From: Planctomycetota bacterium
GTDB lineage: Bacteria > Planctomycetota > Phycisphaerae > UBA1845 > PWPN01
Reading direction: 5' to 3'
NCBI GenBank assembly: GCA_029550525.1
Contig: JAKPHF010000038.1
Location: 1-64,000 of the forward strand
Length of the DNA: 64,000 nt
The notes under the pieces are model-generated. The model ran no database searches and was not told where the DNA came from. It saw only the letters and a program-made list of their open reading frames with translations. Below are positions 36,031 to 45,067 of the stretch, one piece after another (the first letter of the stretch is position 1; each line of letters starts with the position of its first letter). Made by a program: the position numbers and the translations under genes.

Positions 36031-37107
36031 ATGGCCGACCCCAAGACCATCGAACTGGCGCTGCAGGGCGGCGGTGCTCACGGTGCTTATACGTGGGGCG
36101 TTCTCGACCGCCTTCTCCAGGATGATCGAATTTGGATCGGGGCGATCTGCGGCACCAGCGCCGGAGCCATGAACGCCGCCGTTCTCGCCGACGGGCTCGA
36201 CCGCGAGGGCCGGCCCGGCGCGATCAAAGCCCTCGAACGATTCTGGAGCGGCGTCAGCCGGGCGGCCCGATTCTCGCCGTTTCAACGCACGCTCATCGAT
36301 CACCTGCTGGGCCGATGGACGCTCGATACCTCGCCCGGCTACATCTGGTCCGAACTGCTCACCCGGTTGTTCTCTCCTTACGATCTCAACCCGCTCAATC
36401 TGAACCCGCTCCGCGATCTGCTGAGCGAGCTCATCGATTTCGACCACGTCCGTCACGCCGAGGGCATCCGGTTGTTCGTCGCGGCCACCAACGTCCGCAC
36501 GGGCAAGCTCAAAATCTTTTGCCGCGAGGAAATGACGGTGGACATGGTCCTCGCGTCGGCGTGCTTGCCGTTCATTTACCAGGCCGTCGAGGTCGACGGC
36601 GAGGCCTACTGGGATGGCGGTTACATGGGCAACCCCGCGCTGTTCCCGCTGGTGGAGTACGAGCATTCGCGAGACATCGTGATCGTGCAGATCAACCCCA
36701 TCTATCGCGACAACATCCCCAAACGCAGCGCCGAGATTTTCAACCGCCTCAACGAGATCACGTTCAATGCCAGCCTGATCAAGGAGCTGCGTTCCATCGC
36801 CTATCTCAAGCGGATCATCAACGCCGAGGGGCTCGACCAGGAGCGATTCAAGGACGTGTTCCTCCACCGCATCAGCGCGGAGGACGAGCTGCGGCCACTG
36901 TCGGTCTCCAGCAAGCTGAACGCGGAGTGGGCGTTTCTCCGGCACCTGCATGACGTGGGCTATCGCGCCGCTTCGAGCTGGCTTGATGAGCACTACGACG
37001 ATCTCGGCGTGCGTTCGACGCTGGCCGTCCAGGAGGTTTATTCCGAGGAGGATTACGGCACCCGCGGCGGGGCGGCGCCGGTCAGGCTCGTGGCCGCCGT
37101 CGGCTGA
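36031..37107 (+). CDS. Patatin-like phospholipase
   Basis: The 358-residue lipid acyl hydrolase has the oxyanion loop QGGGAHGAY (12-20), the nucleophile Ser43 in GTSAG (41-45) and the dyad Asp195 in DGGY. No signal peptide is seen, so it is probably cytoplasmic or membrane-associated. Its last 55 bases overlap, tail to tail, the 3' end of the YihY gene on the other strand. Substrate and role are unknown. Confidence 0.9.
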   Translation: MADPKTIELALQGGGAHGAYTWGVLDRLLQDDRIWIGAICGTSAGAMNAAVLADGLDREGRPGAIKALERFWSGVSRAARFSPFQRTLIDHLLGRWTLDTSPGYIWSELLTRLFSPYDLNPLNLNPLRDLLSELIDFDHVRHAEGIRLFVAATNVRTGKLKIFCREEMTVDMVLASACLPFIYQAVEVDGEAYWDGGYMGNPALFPLVEYEHSRDIVIVQINPIYRDNIPKRSAEIFNRLNEITFNASLIKELRSIAYLKRIINAEGLDQERFKDVFLHRISAEDELRPLSVSSKLNAEWAFLRHLHDVGYRAASSWLDEHYDDLGVRSTLAVQEVYSEEDYGTRGGAAPVRLVAAVG

Positions 37108-37985
37108 ACCTGCTTGCCCGAGAGCTTCGTATACGCGTGCGTCAGCTCGGCTCCGAACAGGATCACCAGCGACGAGTAATACTCCCACAGGAGCATCACC
37201 ACGATCACGCCGGCCGCCTGGGATGATGTGCCCAACCCGGTCCATCCCAGGTACCAGCCGGTCGCGGTCTTGCCAAAATCGAACAGCAGGGCGGTTACGA
37301 ACGCCCCCATCCATACCTGGCGCCACGAGATCTGGATGTGCGGCAGGAACTTGTACACGCAGGCGAACAGCACGGTCATGACCGCCAGCGAGCCGAGGAA
37401 ATCCAGCCCCTGCCAGACCCAGGCAATACCCGGAATCCGTGTCTGCAATCGCAGGTTCACGGCGGTGGCCAAGGCGGTCAGCAAGAGCGAGGCCAGCATC
37501 ACGCTGCCGATGACCAGCACGATTCCCACCGAGACCAGCCGATCGCGGATCTTGTCCGGCCATCCCAGCTTGCCCGGGTGGACGTTCCAGATGCTGTCCA
37601 GGCCCTCCTGCAAGTGGATGAACGCCCCCGTCGCGCCGAACAGGCCGACCAACAGGCCGGCGATCAGCGATGCCGTGCCGGCTCCGGCCTCCTCCGCCTG
37701 CTCGATAATCCCGGTGATGATTTGCGCTCCTTTGAGACCCATAAACCGCTCGGCCCGCGCCACCACGTTCTGGCTGGCCTGCGGTTCCGTCAACACCAGG
37801 TTCGACAGGGCGATGGCCACCAGCACCAGCGGCGCCAGCGACAGGGCGAGATAGAACGACAGGGCGGCCACCGACTTCATGGCCCCGTCGGTGAACAACT
37901 GGTTCAGGCCCTTCTTCACCGCTCGCCACAGGATCTGGTTTCGCTGTTCGGCCTGGTTCTCCACGCGAGCCTCCACCATCGACAA
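37053..37985 (-). CDS. YihY/UPF0761-family membrane protein
   Basis: The 310-residue integral membrane protein has about six hydrophobic segments: near 38-60, 100-125, 150-178, 190-212, 222-245 and 255-280. It shows family signatures SVAALSFYLALSLAPL, TGAFIHLQEGLDSIWNV and WEYYSSLVILFGAELTHAY. It was formerly annotated as ribonuclease BN, which is not supported for this family; the role is unknown. The 3' end overlaps the patatin gene by 55 bases. Confidence 0.88.
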   Translation of the reverse strand: MSMVEARVENQAEQRNQILWRAVKKGLNQLFTDGAMKSVAALSFYLALSLAPLVLVAIALSNLVLTEPQASQNVVARAERFMGLKGAQIITGIIEQAEEAGAGTASLIAGLLVGLFGATGAFIHLQEGLDSIWNVHPGKLGWPDKIRDRLVSVGIVLVIGSVMLASLLLTALATAVNLRLQTRIPGIAWVWQGLDFLGSLAVMTVLFACVYKFLPHIQISWRQVWMGAFVTALLFDFGKTATGWYLGWTGLGTSSQAAGVIVVMLLWEYYSSLVILFGAELTHAYTKLSGKQVQPTAATSLTGAAPPRVP

Positions 37986-38222
37986 GAGTTGCAGCGGCGA
38001 CCGCCGTGCATTCCCCGCAACACCGTGCTCGTCAGGCTATAGGCATCTCCGGCGACGGCCGGCCACCGCCGTGGCGGCACGCTCGGGTGACGTCATTCGG
38101 CAGCGCGTTTTCATCGTGCGCGTGCGCAGAATGCCGGCAACACAGACGTGCCGGTCGTCCCCGACTCGCTGGCCGAACCGACGGTCTCGGCCTATACCAT
38201 CGTGAATCAGGAGACACGCGAC

Positions 38223-39386
38223 ATGAGTGCAAGTACGCTGGATGAGATCACGGCCGCGGCGGGGGCCCGAACCGTCGAAATCGCGGGAATCCCGACGGTT
38301 TGCGACTACGGCGACCCCAAGGCCGAGTACCACCATGCCCTGAATGCCGCCGGAATCTACGACGCGCGCAGTCGCGGACTGCTTGAGATCACCGGCAACG
38401 ACCGGGCATCCTGGCTGCACAATCTGCTCACCAATGCCGTCAAGACGCTGGGGCCGGGCGAGGGCAACTATGCGTTCGCCACCAACGTCAAGGGCCGAAT
38501 TCTGTTCGACGGCAACGTCATCGTGCTCGCCGATCGCATCTGGTTCGACATCGACCGCCGGTATGTGGCCAAGGCGTTGGCTCACTTTGAACGGTATATC
38601 ATCACCGAAGACGTTCGTGTGACGGATCGCTCGGACGAGTTTCGCCGGATCGCGCTGCTCGGGCCGCGCGCTGCCGATATCGCCGCCGCGCTCGGCGCCC
38701 GGCAGGCGGGCAGCATGGCGTCGATCGGATCGACCACCGTCCAACTGGCGGGTGGGCCGCGGCTGTTGGTCCGCCACGATTTCGCCGGCGTGCTCGGGCT
38801 CGAGTTCTACGTCGAAGCGGAGGATGCGGCCGCGTGCTGGTCACAACTGCTCGCAACCGGCGGTCCGGAACTCCGGCCCGTCGGCCAGACAGCCGTCGAC
38901 ATCCTGCGCATCGAGGCGGGCATTCCGGTGTACGGCCAGGACATCGACGAGGAAACACTGCCGGCGGAGACGCAGCAGATTGAGCGTGCCGTCAGCTACG
39001 TGAAGGGCTGCTATCTTGGTCAGGAGATCGTCGAACGCATGCGGTCGCGGGGCGGCCTCGCCCGCAAACTGGTCGGCCTCAGGTTCAGCGGCAGTGGGGG
39101 CGCTCAGCCGGGCTGCGCGTTGTTCGCGGCAAGCACCACGGATCGCGACCGTGACGCAAACACTTCGCCCGACGTTCCTTCCTCGCCCCCCGCATCCGTA
39201 GGCCGCGTCACCAGTGTATGCGAGTCGTATGTCGTCGGCGGTACCATCGGCTTGGGCTACGTGAAGGTCGCTTACGCCAATCCCGGCACCGTGTTGCCCG
39301 TCGAATCCACCACCGACACGCGCGCTGAAGTCGTGCCGCTACCTTTCCGCCGGGTGATCTTGGGGACCCCAGATGAGGCCGGCTGA
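38223..39386 (+). CDS. ygfZ: YgfZ/GcvT-family folate-binding protein
   Basis: YgfZ (IBA57-like) proteins support repair and assembly of a subset of [4Fe-4S] enzymes using tetrahydrofolate. The conserved KGCYLGQE with the essential Cys263 is at 261-268. The GcvT fold is complete over 387 residues, with an extra Ser/Thr/Asp-rich loop at about 300-325. CAGGAGA precedes the ATG. Its presence 3.5 kb from the isc operon fits Fe-S metabolism. The stop codon is followed directly by a CGAATGACGAA repeat. Confidence 0.9.
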   Translation: MSASTLDEITAAAGARTVEIAGIPTVCDYGDPKAEYHHALNAAGIYDARSRGLLEITGNDRASWLHNLLTNAVKTLGPGEGNYAFATNVKGRILFDGNVIVLADRIWFDIDRRYVAKALAHFERYIITEDVRVTDRSDEFRRIALLGPRAADIAAALGARQAGSMASIGSTTVQLAGGPRLLVRHDFAGVLGLEFYVEAEDAAACWSQLLATGGPELRPVGQTAVDILRIEAGIPVYGQDIDEETLPAETQQIERAVSYVKGCYLGQEIVERMRSRGGLARKLVGLRFSGSGGAQPGCALFAASTTDRDRDANTSPDVPSSPPASVGRVTSVCESYVVGGTIGLGYVKVAYANPGTVLPVESTTDTRAEVVPLPFRRVILGTPDEAG

Positions 39387-39478
39387 AGCCCGAATGACGA
39401 AACCCGAATGACGAATGCTGGCTTCGTTGGGCTCATAGCCCACAGCTACTCAAGCCTCAAGTCTCAGGTCTCAAGCCT
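39387..39478. repeat. CGAATGACGAA, AGCT and CTCAAG word repeats in tandem
   Basis: Three word families follow one another: CGAATGACGAAACCCGAATG, then GCTCATAGCCCACAGC, then CTCAAGTCTCAGGTCTCAAG. The last one runs into the 3' end of the LD-carboxypeptidase gene and encodes its final residues. Confidence 0.75.
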
Positions 39479-40605
39479 TTTTCCGTCCACTCGTCCCACG
39501 GGATCTCGATACGAACCTCGCCACTGGCGGGCGTGTGACGCAAGATCACGTCGCGGTGCATGGGCAGCGGGGCGATCGGCCAGATATGGCCGAAGTTGTC
39601 TATCTGTACGATGGGCGTCTTGCGGCTCGCGGGCAGATGGTACTTCAGCATTCGCACCACGGCCGGCACGAACGCGCCGTCCTTGCTGCTATGGAAGTCG
39701 CCCAGGATGATGCCCTCGGCCCGCTCCAACAGACCGTTGTGCTTGAGTCCCGCGATCATGCGGTCGCACTGCTCGGGCGACTCGTTGACTTCCTCCAGTG
39801 CCAGCCATTTGCCCGTGGTGTCGAACGCGGGCGCGTAGGGCGTGCCCATCATGGGAAGCGTCAGGCTGAGGTTGCCGCCGACGATTCGGATGGTGCTGCG
39901 GGCGGGCAGACGCCCGGCCAGCAGCCGGCCCTTCGGCACACGCGAGCAGCCGAGCCCTTCGACGATGCTCACCACGTCGCGGAAGAAGTCGGCCATGCCG
40001 GCGCGAAACCGCGCCAGCGCCCATCCGGCCGCGAACGCTTCGTGCTGATCCGCGCTCAGTTCGATACCTCGTGCGTATCGCTCGATGTTCATTTGCACGT
40101 GCCGCTTCACGCCCGCGTACAGGAAGCCGGGGCCGAGATCGTACAGGCCGATCGCCTGGCGGTACTGTCCCGCGATGTTCACCAACGGCGTCATCTCGCT
40201 GAAGCCGAAAATGTGGAGGGGACGCTTGCGTTTCTCCAGCACGCTGAAGTCGATGCGATCGAGCAGACGCACGAACCACGCGCCGCCGCGCAGCGTGACC
40301 AGGGCGGTTACATCATCATCGGCGAGCAACGACTGGATCTCAGCCGCCCGCGCCTCGTCGTCGTTGCGGCCGGCGTTGCGGTCGTCTTCCTCCGCGGTCA
40401 ACAGATCGGCATTGATGGTGATGCGATAGTTCGGGCCGACCGCCTCGCTCGCCAGCGCCGCGAGCTGGCGAATCTCGGTATCGAAACTCTTTTCGGCTTT
40501 GCCTCGTTGCTTGGTCGGCGACAGTTCCAGACCGGCCGTCAACCGCTGCAGTTCGCCTCGCGCGGGACTGCCGACTGCCGTGATGTGAATTCGCCTGGGT
40601 TTCAT
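39457..40605 (-). CDS. LD-carboxypeptidase-family (S66) protein
   Basis: The 382-residue protein resembles LD-carboxypeptidases, which trim the tetrapeptide of recycled peptidoglycan. The nucleophile is Ser136 in FGFSEMT, the Glu-containing segment LALEEVNESPEQCDRMI is present, and the C-terminal FGHIWPIAPLPMH supplies the likely catalytic His. The N-terminus is longer than in classical LdcA. The ATG at 40603-40605 is chosen because the upstream frame is repeat sequence. The last codons lie inside the CTCAAG word repeat. Confidence 0.82.
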   Translation of the reverse strand: MKPRRIHITAVGSPARGELQRLTAGLELSPTKQRGKAEKSFDTEIRQLAALASEAVGPNYRITINADLLTAEEDDRNAGRNDDEARAAEIQSLLADDDVTALVTLRGGAWFVRLLDRIDFSVLEKRKRPLHIFGFSEMTPLVNIAGQYRQAIGLYDLGPGFLYAGVKRHVQMNIERYARGIELSADQHEAFAAGWALARFRAGMADFFRDVVSIVEGLGCSRVPKGRLLAGRLPARSTIRIVGGNLSLTLPMMGTPYAPAFDTTGKWLALEEVNESPEQCDRMIAGLKHNGLLERAEGIILGDFHSSKDGAFVPAVVRMLKYHLPASRKTPIVQIDNFGHIWPIAPLPMHRDVILRHTPASGEVRIEIPWDEWTEKGLRPET

Positions 40606-40650
40606 CTGCTGCGTGTCCCCTTCGTTATCGTCATGCGTGCACTTACTGAA

Positions 40651-40707
40651 TTGTGGTGCAGGCATCCTGCCTGCACAGTGCACGCTGGAAGCGAGCGTGC
40701 ACCACAA
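40651..40707 (+). repeat. Two-hairpin intergenic element, copy 5 (best example)
   Basis: Outer arms TTGTGGTGCA and TGCACCACAA enclose GCAGGCatcctGCCTGC and CACGCTggaAGCG(AGCG)TG. A four-base duplication disturbs the second hairpin. It sits in the gap between the BtpA-family and LD-carboxypeptidase genes. Confidence 0.8.
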
Positions 40708-40720
40708 CGTGGCGGCGGGT

Positions 40721-41512
40721 CTACACCCGCGCGGCCTGGACGAACGTGCGGGCGCGGTCGGCGTCCACCGGGGCGGTCGTGCGGCCGTTTTCTTTGATTG
40801 TCGTGCCGACGATCACGCCATCCGCCACCGCCAGTAGCTCACGGATGTTCTCCACGTTCGCGCCGCTGCCGACCAATAGAGGTCGGTCAGGCACGGCATC
40901 CCGAACCGATCGCAGATCGTCCAGCGAGGTTGGCTTGCCCGTGCCGGTGCCGCTGACGATCAACGCGTCTGCCCGGCCGCGGTAGGCCGCTTCCTCGGCC
41001 GCCTCGGCGATCGACTGCGACAGCAGTGGACTGGCATGCTTCACGTGCACGTCGGCGAACACCGCCACCCGGCTGCCGAGCCGCTGGCGATATCGCAGCG
41101 TCTCGTCGGCTCGACCCTCGATGATCCCCTGGTCCGTGGCGTACACGCCGGTGTGGATGTTGACTCGCACGAATGCCGCTTCACAGACGGTTGCGATGGC
41201 CAGGGCGGCTTGCGCGTCATTTCGCAGCACGTTGATCCCCAACGGGAGATCGACCGCGCGGCGGATGGCTCTGGCCACCAGTGTCATCGCCGCCACCGTG
41301 TGCGGATCCACAGTTGTGGCGCGGAAAGGCGCGTCGCCGAAGTTCTCCATCACGATGGCGGTGAACCCGGCTTCCGCCAGCGTCCGGGCGTCGCGGCAGG
41401 CGTCCTCGCAGATGCGGGCGAGCGGTAGCTCCGACGCCGGACTGCCCGGCAGGGGGGCCAGATGGACCATGCCGATGAGCGCTCGCGGCGGCAGTGGATA
41501 GTAGGATTCCAT
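40721..41512 (-). CDS. BtpA/SgcQ-family protein
   Basis: The 263-residue TIM-barrel protein matches the BtpA family: IGMVHLAPLPGSP near the N-terminus, then AIVMENFGDAPF, GINVLRNDA, FVRVNIHTG and VSGTGTGKPT. The cyanobacterial BtpA affects photosystem I accumulation, but most homologues are of unknown function and are related to nucleoside or sugar enzymes. No photosynthesis genes are present here. The ATG is at 41510-41512. Confidence 0.88.
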   Translation of the reverse strand: MESYYPLPPRALIGMVHLAPLPGSPASELPLARICEDACRDARTLAEAGFTAIVMENFGDAPFRATTVDPHTVAAMTLVARAIRRAVDLPLGINVLRNDAQAALAIATVCEAAFVRVNIHTGVYATDQGIIEGRADETLRYRQRLGSRVAVFADVHVKHASPLLSQSIAEAAEEAAYRGRADALIVSGTGTGKPTSLDDLRSVRDAVPDRPLLVGSGANVENIRELLAVADGVIVGTTIKENGRTTAPVDADRARTFVQAARV

Positions 41513-41544
41513 GAGGCAACACCCCGACGTGCTCGAATCCGAGC

Positions 41545-41577
41545 AGAGCTGTGAGCTATGAGCGGTAGGCTTTGAGC
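41545..41577 (+). repeat. AGCT word repeat, plus orientation
   Basis: GAGCTGTGAGCTATGAGC and a degenerate GGCTTTGAGCC lie upstream of the BtpA-family gene, between it and groES. Confidence 0.7.
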
Positions 41578-41711
41578 CGGATAACTCACTTTGAATGGTG
41601 GCCGAAGGCCACGTGGCGATCGGAGTTTCCGTTTCCCGGCCCCTCACTCCCAAACCGCGTTCTGTCTTCTCTCCACGTCTCCGTGTCGCCGTCTCCGCGT
41701 CGTTTTTTCAA

Positions 41712-42035
41712 TCACACGGCGGGCCGAAATACGGCCACCACGTCGTCGATCGGCACCACGAACAGTTGGTTGCCCGGCTCGAGGTCCACCGGGATGGAGT
41801 TCTTGGGGTTAAACAGCACTTTGTCGTACTGGGCAATGGGGAAATCCTCGTCGTTGGCAATCTGATGCGAGACGCTGACCACCCGCCCCGTCAGCGTGGG
41901 AATCTCGATGTTGTCGGGCAGGGCGATTCCGCCCTTGGTCTGCTTCTTGTCCTCATCCTTGCGGATAAGCACGCGCTTTCCCAGCGGCTCGACGGTTTCG
42001 AGCTTGGTCCGCTTCGGTGTGGCATCTGCCGGCAT
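41712..42035 (-). CDS. groES: GroES-type co-chaperonin
   Basis: The 107-residue protein has the GroES fold features VEPLGKRVLIRKDE, the mobile loop KKQTKGGIALPDN, and VGRV/YDKVLF-like strands. It caps a GroEL ring during protein folding. No groEL lies beside it, and the mobile-loop IVL-type contact reads IALP, so partner specificity is open. GAGGGAA precedes the ATG at 42033-42035. Confidence 0.87.
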   Translation of the reverse strand: MPADATPKRTKLETVEPLGKRVLIRKDEDKKQTKGGIALPDNIEIPTLTGRVVSVSHQIANDEDFPIAQYDKVLFNPKNSIPVDLEPGNQLFVVPIDDVVAVFRPAV

Positions 42036-42182
42036 AGCGAAATTCCCTCGCAACAGGTCACAAACGCAAGTTCTTGTCGCATCAGCATTATACGTTCTGC
42101 CGGCCCTCCGTCCAGAACGCCGCCTTCGTGCCGAACCGGCCGTCCGATCCGTCCGACGCCAATGCGGCCCGCAGGGGGCCAT

Positions 42183-42246
42183 CTCTCTCTCGATTTTTCT
42201 CCGCGTCGCCGCGTCTCCGCGTCTCCGCGTCATTCTTTCCATCTCC
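42183..42246. repeat. GTCTCCGC word repeat
   Basis: TCCGCGTCGCCGCGTCTCCGC is repeated with small changes and ends in a pyrimidine run just before the malic enzyme gene. A related block (CACGTCTCCGTGTCGCCG) is at 41664-41704. Confidence 0.7.
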
Positions 42247-42280
42247 CCTTCCCTAGAATCTGAGCCAGAAAGGAGCGGTC

Positions 42281-43999
42281 ATGCAGGACTATTTCCGGCA
42301 GACGCAGGATCCGAACGTGATCGAGACCACACTGCGGGGCATGCCGCTGCTGCGTTTCCCGCTGCTCAACAAGGGCACCGCGTTCACGGCTGAGGAGCGC
42401 GAACAATTGAACCTGCTCGGGCTATTACCAACGTGCGAATCGAACCTCGACGCCCAGCTCGAACGCGTGTACGGCAACTTTCTCGCCGCCTCGAACGATC
42501 TGGACCGCTACATCTACCTGCGTTCGCTCCAGGATCGCAACGAGACGCTCTTCTACGCGTTGATCCGTGCGCACCTCAGCGAGATGCTGCCCATCATCTA
42601 CACGCCGGGCGTGGGGATGGGGTGCCTCGAGTTCAGCCGGATCTATCGCAGTGCCCGCGGCATCTACGTTCCTTACCTTCAACGCCACCGCATCGACAAG
42701 CTCCTGGAGAATCGGCCCTGTCGCGACGTGGATGTCATCGTGGTCACCGACGGCGAACGCATCCTCGGCCTCGGCGACCAGGGCGCGGGCGGCATGGGCA
42801 TCCCCATCGGCAAGCTCTCGCTCTACACGGCTTGCGGGGGCATCAATCCCGCCCGCACGCTGCCGATATGCCTCGACGTCGGCACCGACAACCCTAAGGC
42901 CATGGCCAATCCGTTGTACGTGGGCTGGCGGCATTCCCGCGTCCGCGGCGAGGAATACTACGACTTCATCGAGGCCTTCGTCCGGGCCGTCCAGCGCACC
43001 ATGCCCGATGCCATCCTGCAGTGGGAAGACTTCGCCACCGTTCAGGCCCGGACCATCCTCGACCGTTATCGCGATCAACTTTGCACGTTCAATGACGACA
43101 TTCAAGGCACGGCCGCGGTGACGCTGGCGGCCATTCTCTGCGCGCTGCAGCGCACGGGTGGGCGATTGGCCGAGCAGCGGATTGTCCTCGTCGGTGCCGG
43201 GTCGGCCGGCTTGGGCATCGCGGAAGAAGTGGTCAAAGCCCTGGCCGAGGAAGGCGTGCCTGCGGCCCAGGCGAAACGCGCTTGCTGGATCTGCGACAGT
43301 TGCGGGCTGATCTACGCCGGTCGCGATCGGGTCGACGCGGCCAAGGCGGCGTGGGCACGGCCGGCGGACGAAGTCGCGAGCTGGCAGCGTAGCCAGGGCG
43401 ATTGCATCGAACTGGCGGAAGTGGTGCGGCAGGTCGCGCCAACGGTGCTGGTCGGCATCAGCGGCCGATCGGGCATGTTCGACGAACGCGTCGTTCGCGA
43501 GATGGCCGCTCGTGTGGAACGTCCCGTGATCCTGCCGCTATCCAATCCCACGTCGCTCAGCGAAGCCCGCCCGGTCGATCTCATCGAATGGACACAAGGT
43601 CGCGCGCTGATCGCCACCGGCAGTCCGTTCGAGCCGGTGGACTATAGCGGCCGTCGCATCCACATCGCCCAGTGCAACAATTGCTACATCTTTCCCGGCG
43701 TAGGGCTTGGGGCGATCGTGGCTCGCGCCCGCCGGATCACCGATCGCATGATGCTGGCAGCCAGCCGCGCGCTGTGCACGTGCGAATTGCGAACCGATGA
43801 CACCGACCAGCCGCTGTTGCCGCCACTGGAACGGATTTGTGAGGTCTCGCGCTGCATCGCGCTGGCCGTCGCCCGCCAGGCCGTGGACGACCGCGTCGCT
43901 CCGCCCGCCTCCGGCGATGAACTCGCCGCCCAGCTCCAGCGAGTCTGGTGGGATCCGTACTACCGAACCATCCGCCCGGCGCCCGACGCTGCTGGCTGA
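42281..43999 (+). CDS. maeA: NAD-dependent malic enzyme
   Basis: Oxidatively decarboxylates malate to pyruvate. The 572-residue, large-subunit type shows the catalytic Tyr in IIYTPGVGMG, the substrate/metal region ILGLGDQGAGGMGIPIGKL, metal ligands in FNDDIQGTAAV, and the dinucleotide loop VLVGAGSAGLGIAEE. AAGGAG stands 7 bases before the ATG. A 24-residue insert (about 340-370, with CWICDSCGL) shows a CxxC pair, unusual but within the normal loop region. Confidence 0.95.
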   Translation: MQDYFRQTQDPNVIETTLRGMPLLRFPLLNKGTAFTAEEREQLNLLGLLPTCESNLDAQLERVYGNFLAASNDLDRYIYLRSLQDRNETLFYALIRAHLSEMLPIIYTPGVGMGCLEFSRIYRSARGIYVPYLQRHRIDKLLENRPCRDVDVIVVTDGERILGLGDQGAGGMGIPIGKLSLYTACGGINPARTLPICLDVGTDNPKAMANPLYVGWRHSRVRGEEYYDFIEAFVRAVQRTMPDAILQWEDFATVQARTILDRYRDQLCTFNDDIQGTAAVTLAAILCALQRTGGRLAEQRIVLVGAGSAGLGIAEEVVKALAEEGVPAAQAKRACWICDSCGLIYAGRDRVDAAKAAWARPADEVASWQRSQGDCIELAEVVRQVAPTVLVGISGRSGMFDERVVREMAARVERPVILPLSNPTSLSEARPVDLIEWTQGRALIATGSPFEPVDYSGRRIHIAQCNNCYIFPGVGLGAIVARARRITDRMMLAASRALCTCELRTDDTDQPLLPPLERICEVSRCIALAVARQAVDDRVAPPASGDELAAQLQRVWWDPYYRTIRPAPDAAG

Positions 44000-44117
44000 A
44001 CCACCTCCTTCGCATTCACCGCCGATCACTGATTGCTGCGAAATGCGCACAAACGCGGGCTGCGCGTTGGCTGCGAGAGTATGGCGTCACTACACTTCGC
44101 CCGAAGGAGACCGTTGC

Positions 44118-44879
44118 ATGGGCCACAAGCTGTTCGTGTTGTCGGGTGTTGTGTTCATTGGTGCGGCCATTCTGGGATGCCCGCAAGGGCCGGAGAATCG
44201 AGGTGGCGATTCAGGTCAGGGGCGACTTACTGATACCCAAGGGGGCGCTTCGAGTGGATCAGGCCCGCACATCGAACGGAACGGCCTGGTGGTGGTGGAG
44301 GCCGAGCACTACACGCGAAAGCAGGCCGACGTCTCCGGCACGCGCGAGTGGTATCTGCAGGCCGGTGCTGCTGCCGGACCTGGTCCCGATCCCGACGGCT
44401 ATCACGAAGGCGCGTCCGGCGGTGGATACATGGAAGTCTTGCCCGACATGCGGGTCACACACGGCGATCCCATGGAGACCGGCTCCTACCACGACGGCGC
44501 GGGTGGCGCGAGTTTGAGCTACGACATCCGGTTTGAAACGCCGGGCACTTACTACGTGTGGGTGCGCGCGTATTCGACTGGAACCGAAGACAACGGATTG
44601 CACGTGGGCGTCGACGGCGTGATTCCCGATAGTGGTCGGCGGATCCAACGGTGCGGAACCGGCGATTGGGCTTGGACCAGTGCCCAGCGTGACTCGGGCG
44701 GCACGCCCTGCGGCGAGAATGGAACCATCACCATTCACATTCCTTCACCCGGCCTGCATACCGTGACTTTCTATCAGCGAGAGGACGGCTTCGAACTGGA
44801 TCGCTTTGTGCTCACCACGGAAGCGGGCGACGTGCCTGCCGGTGCGGGCCCGCCCGAATCGCGCCGTGAGAACTCCTGA
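44118..44879 (+). CDS. Lipoprotein with carbohydrate-binding-like domain
   Basis: A 253-residue lipoprotein with lipobox AILGC (Cys21). After a low-complexity linker, a beta-sandwich domain at about 50-235 reads VVVEAEHYTR, ASGGGYMEVLPD, LSYDIRFETPGTYYVWVRAY and DNGLHVGVDG. This resembles the C-terminal module of GH115 enzymes and CBM6-like folds. It probably binds sugar at the cell surface. No catalytic domain is attached. AAGGAG precedes the ATG. Confidence 0.8.
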   Translation: MGHKLFVLSGVVFIGAAILGCPQGPENRGGDSGQGRLTDTQGGASSGSGPHIERNGLVVVEAEHYTRKQADVSGTREWYLQAGAAAGPGPDPDGYHEGASGGGYMEVLPDMRVTHGDPMETGSYHDGAGGASLSYDIRFETPGTYYVWVRAYSTGTEDNGLHVGVDGVIPDSGRRIQRCGTGDWAWTSAQRDSGGTPCGENGTITIHIPSPGLHTVTFYQREDGFELDRFVLTTEAGDVPAGAGPPESRRENS

Positions 44880-44962
44880 CGAAGCCGCGGAAGAAGAGGG
44901 CTTTTTGCACCACGGATGGGGATCGCTATCAGCTGTCGGCCGGCATATCTGGCTCAAGCCCA

Positions 44963-45065
44963 CCGCTCACAGCTCATAGCTCATAGCTTATCAGCCCCTC
45001 AAGCCTCCGGACTCAGGTCTAAGGTCTTCTTCCCTAGCCCCCAGGCCCTAGTCCCCAGCCCCCAT
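44963..45065 (-). repeat. AGCT, CTCAAG and CCCCAG word repeats between convergent genes
   Basis: GCTCACAGCTCATAGCTCATAGC is followed by CTCAAGCCTCCGGACTCAGG and CCCAGGCCCTAGTCCCCAGC. The block ends 3 bases before the stop codon of the thioredoxin-like gene. Confidence 0.75.
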
Positions 45066-45067
45066 TC

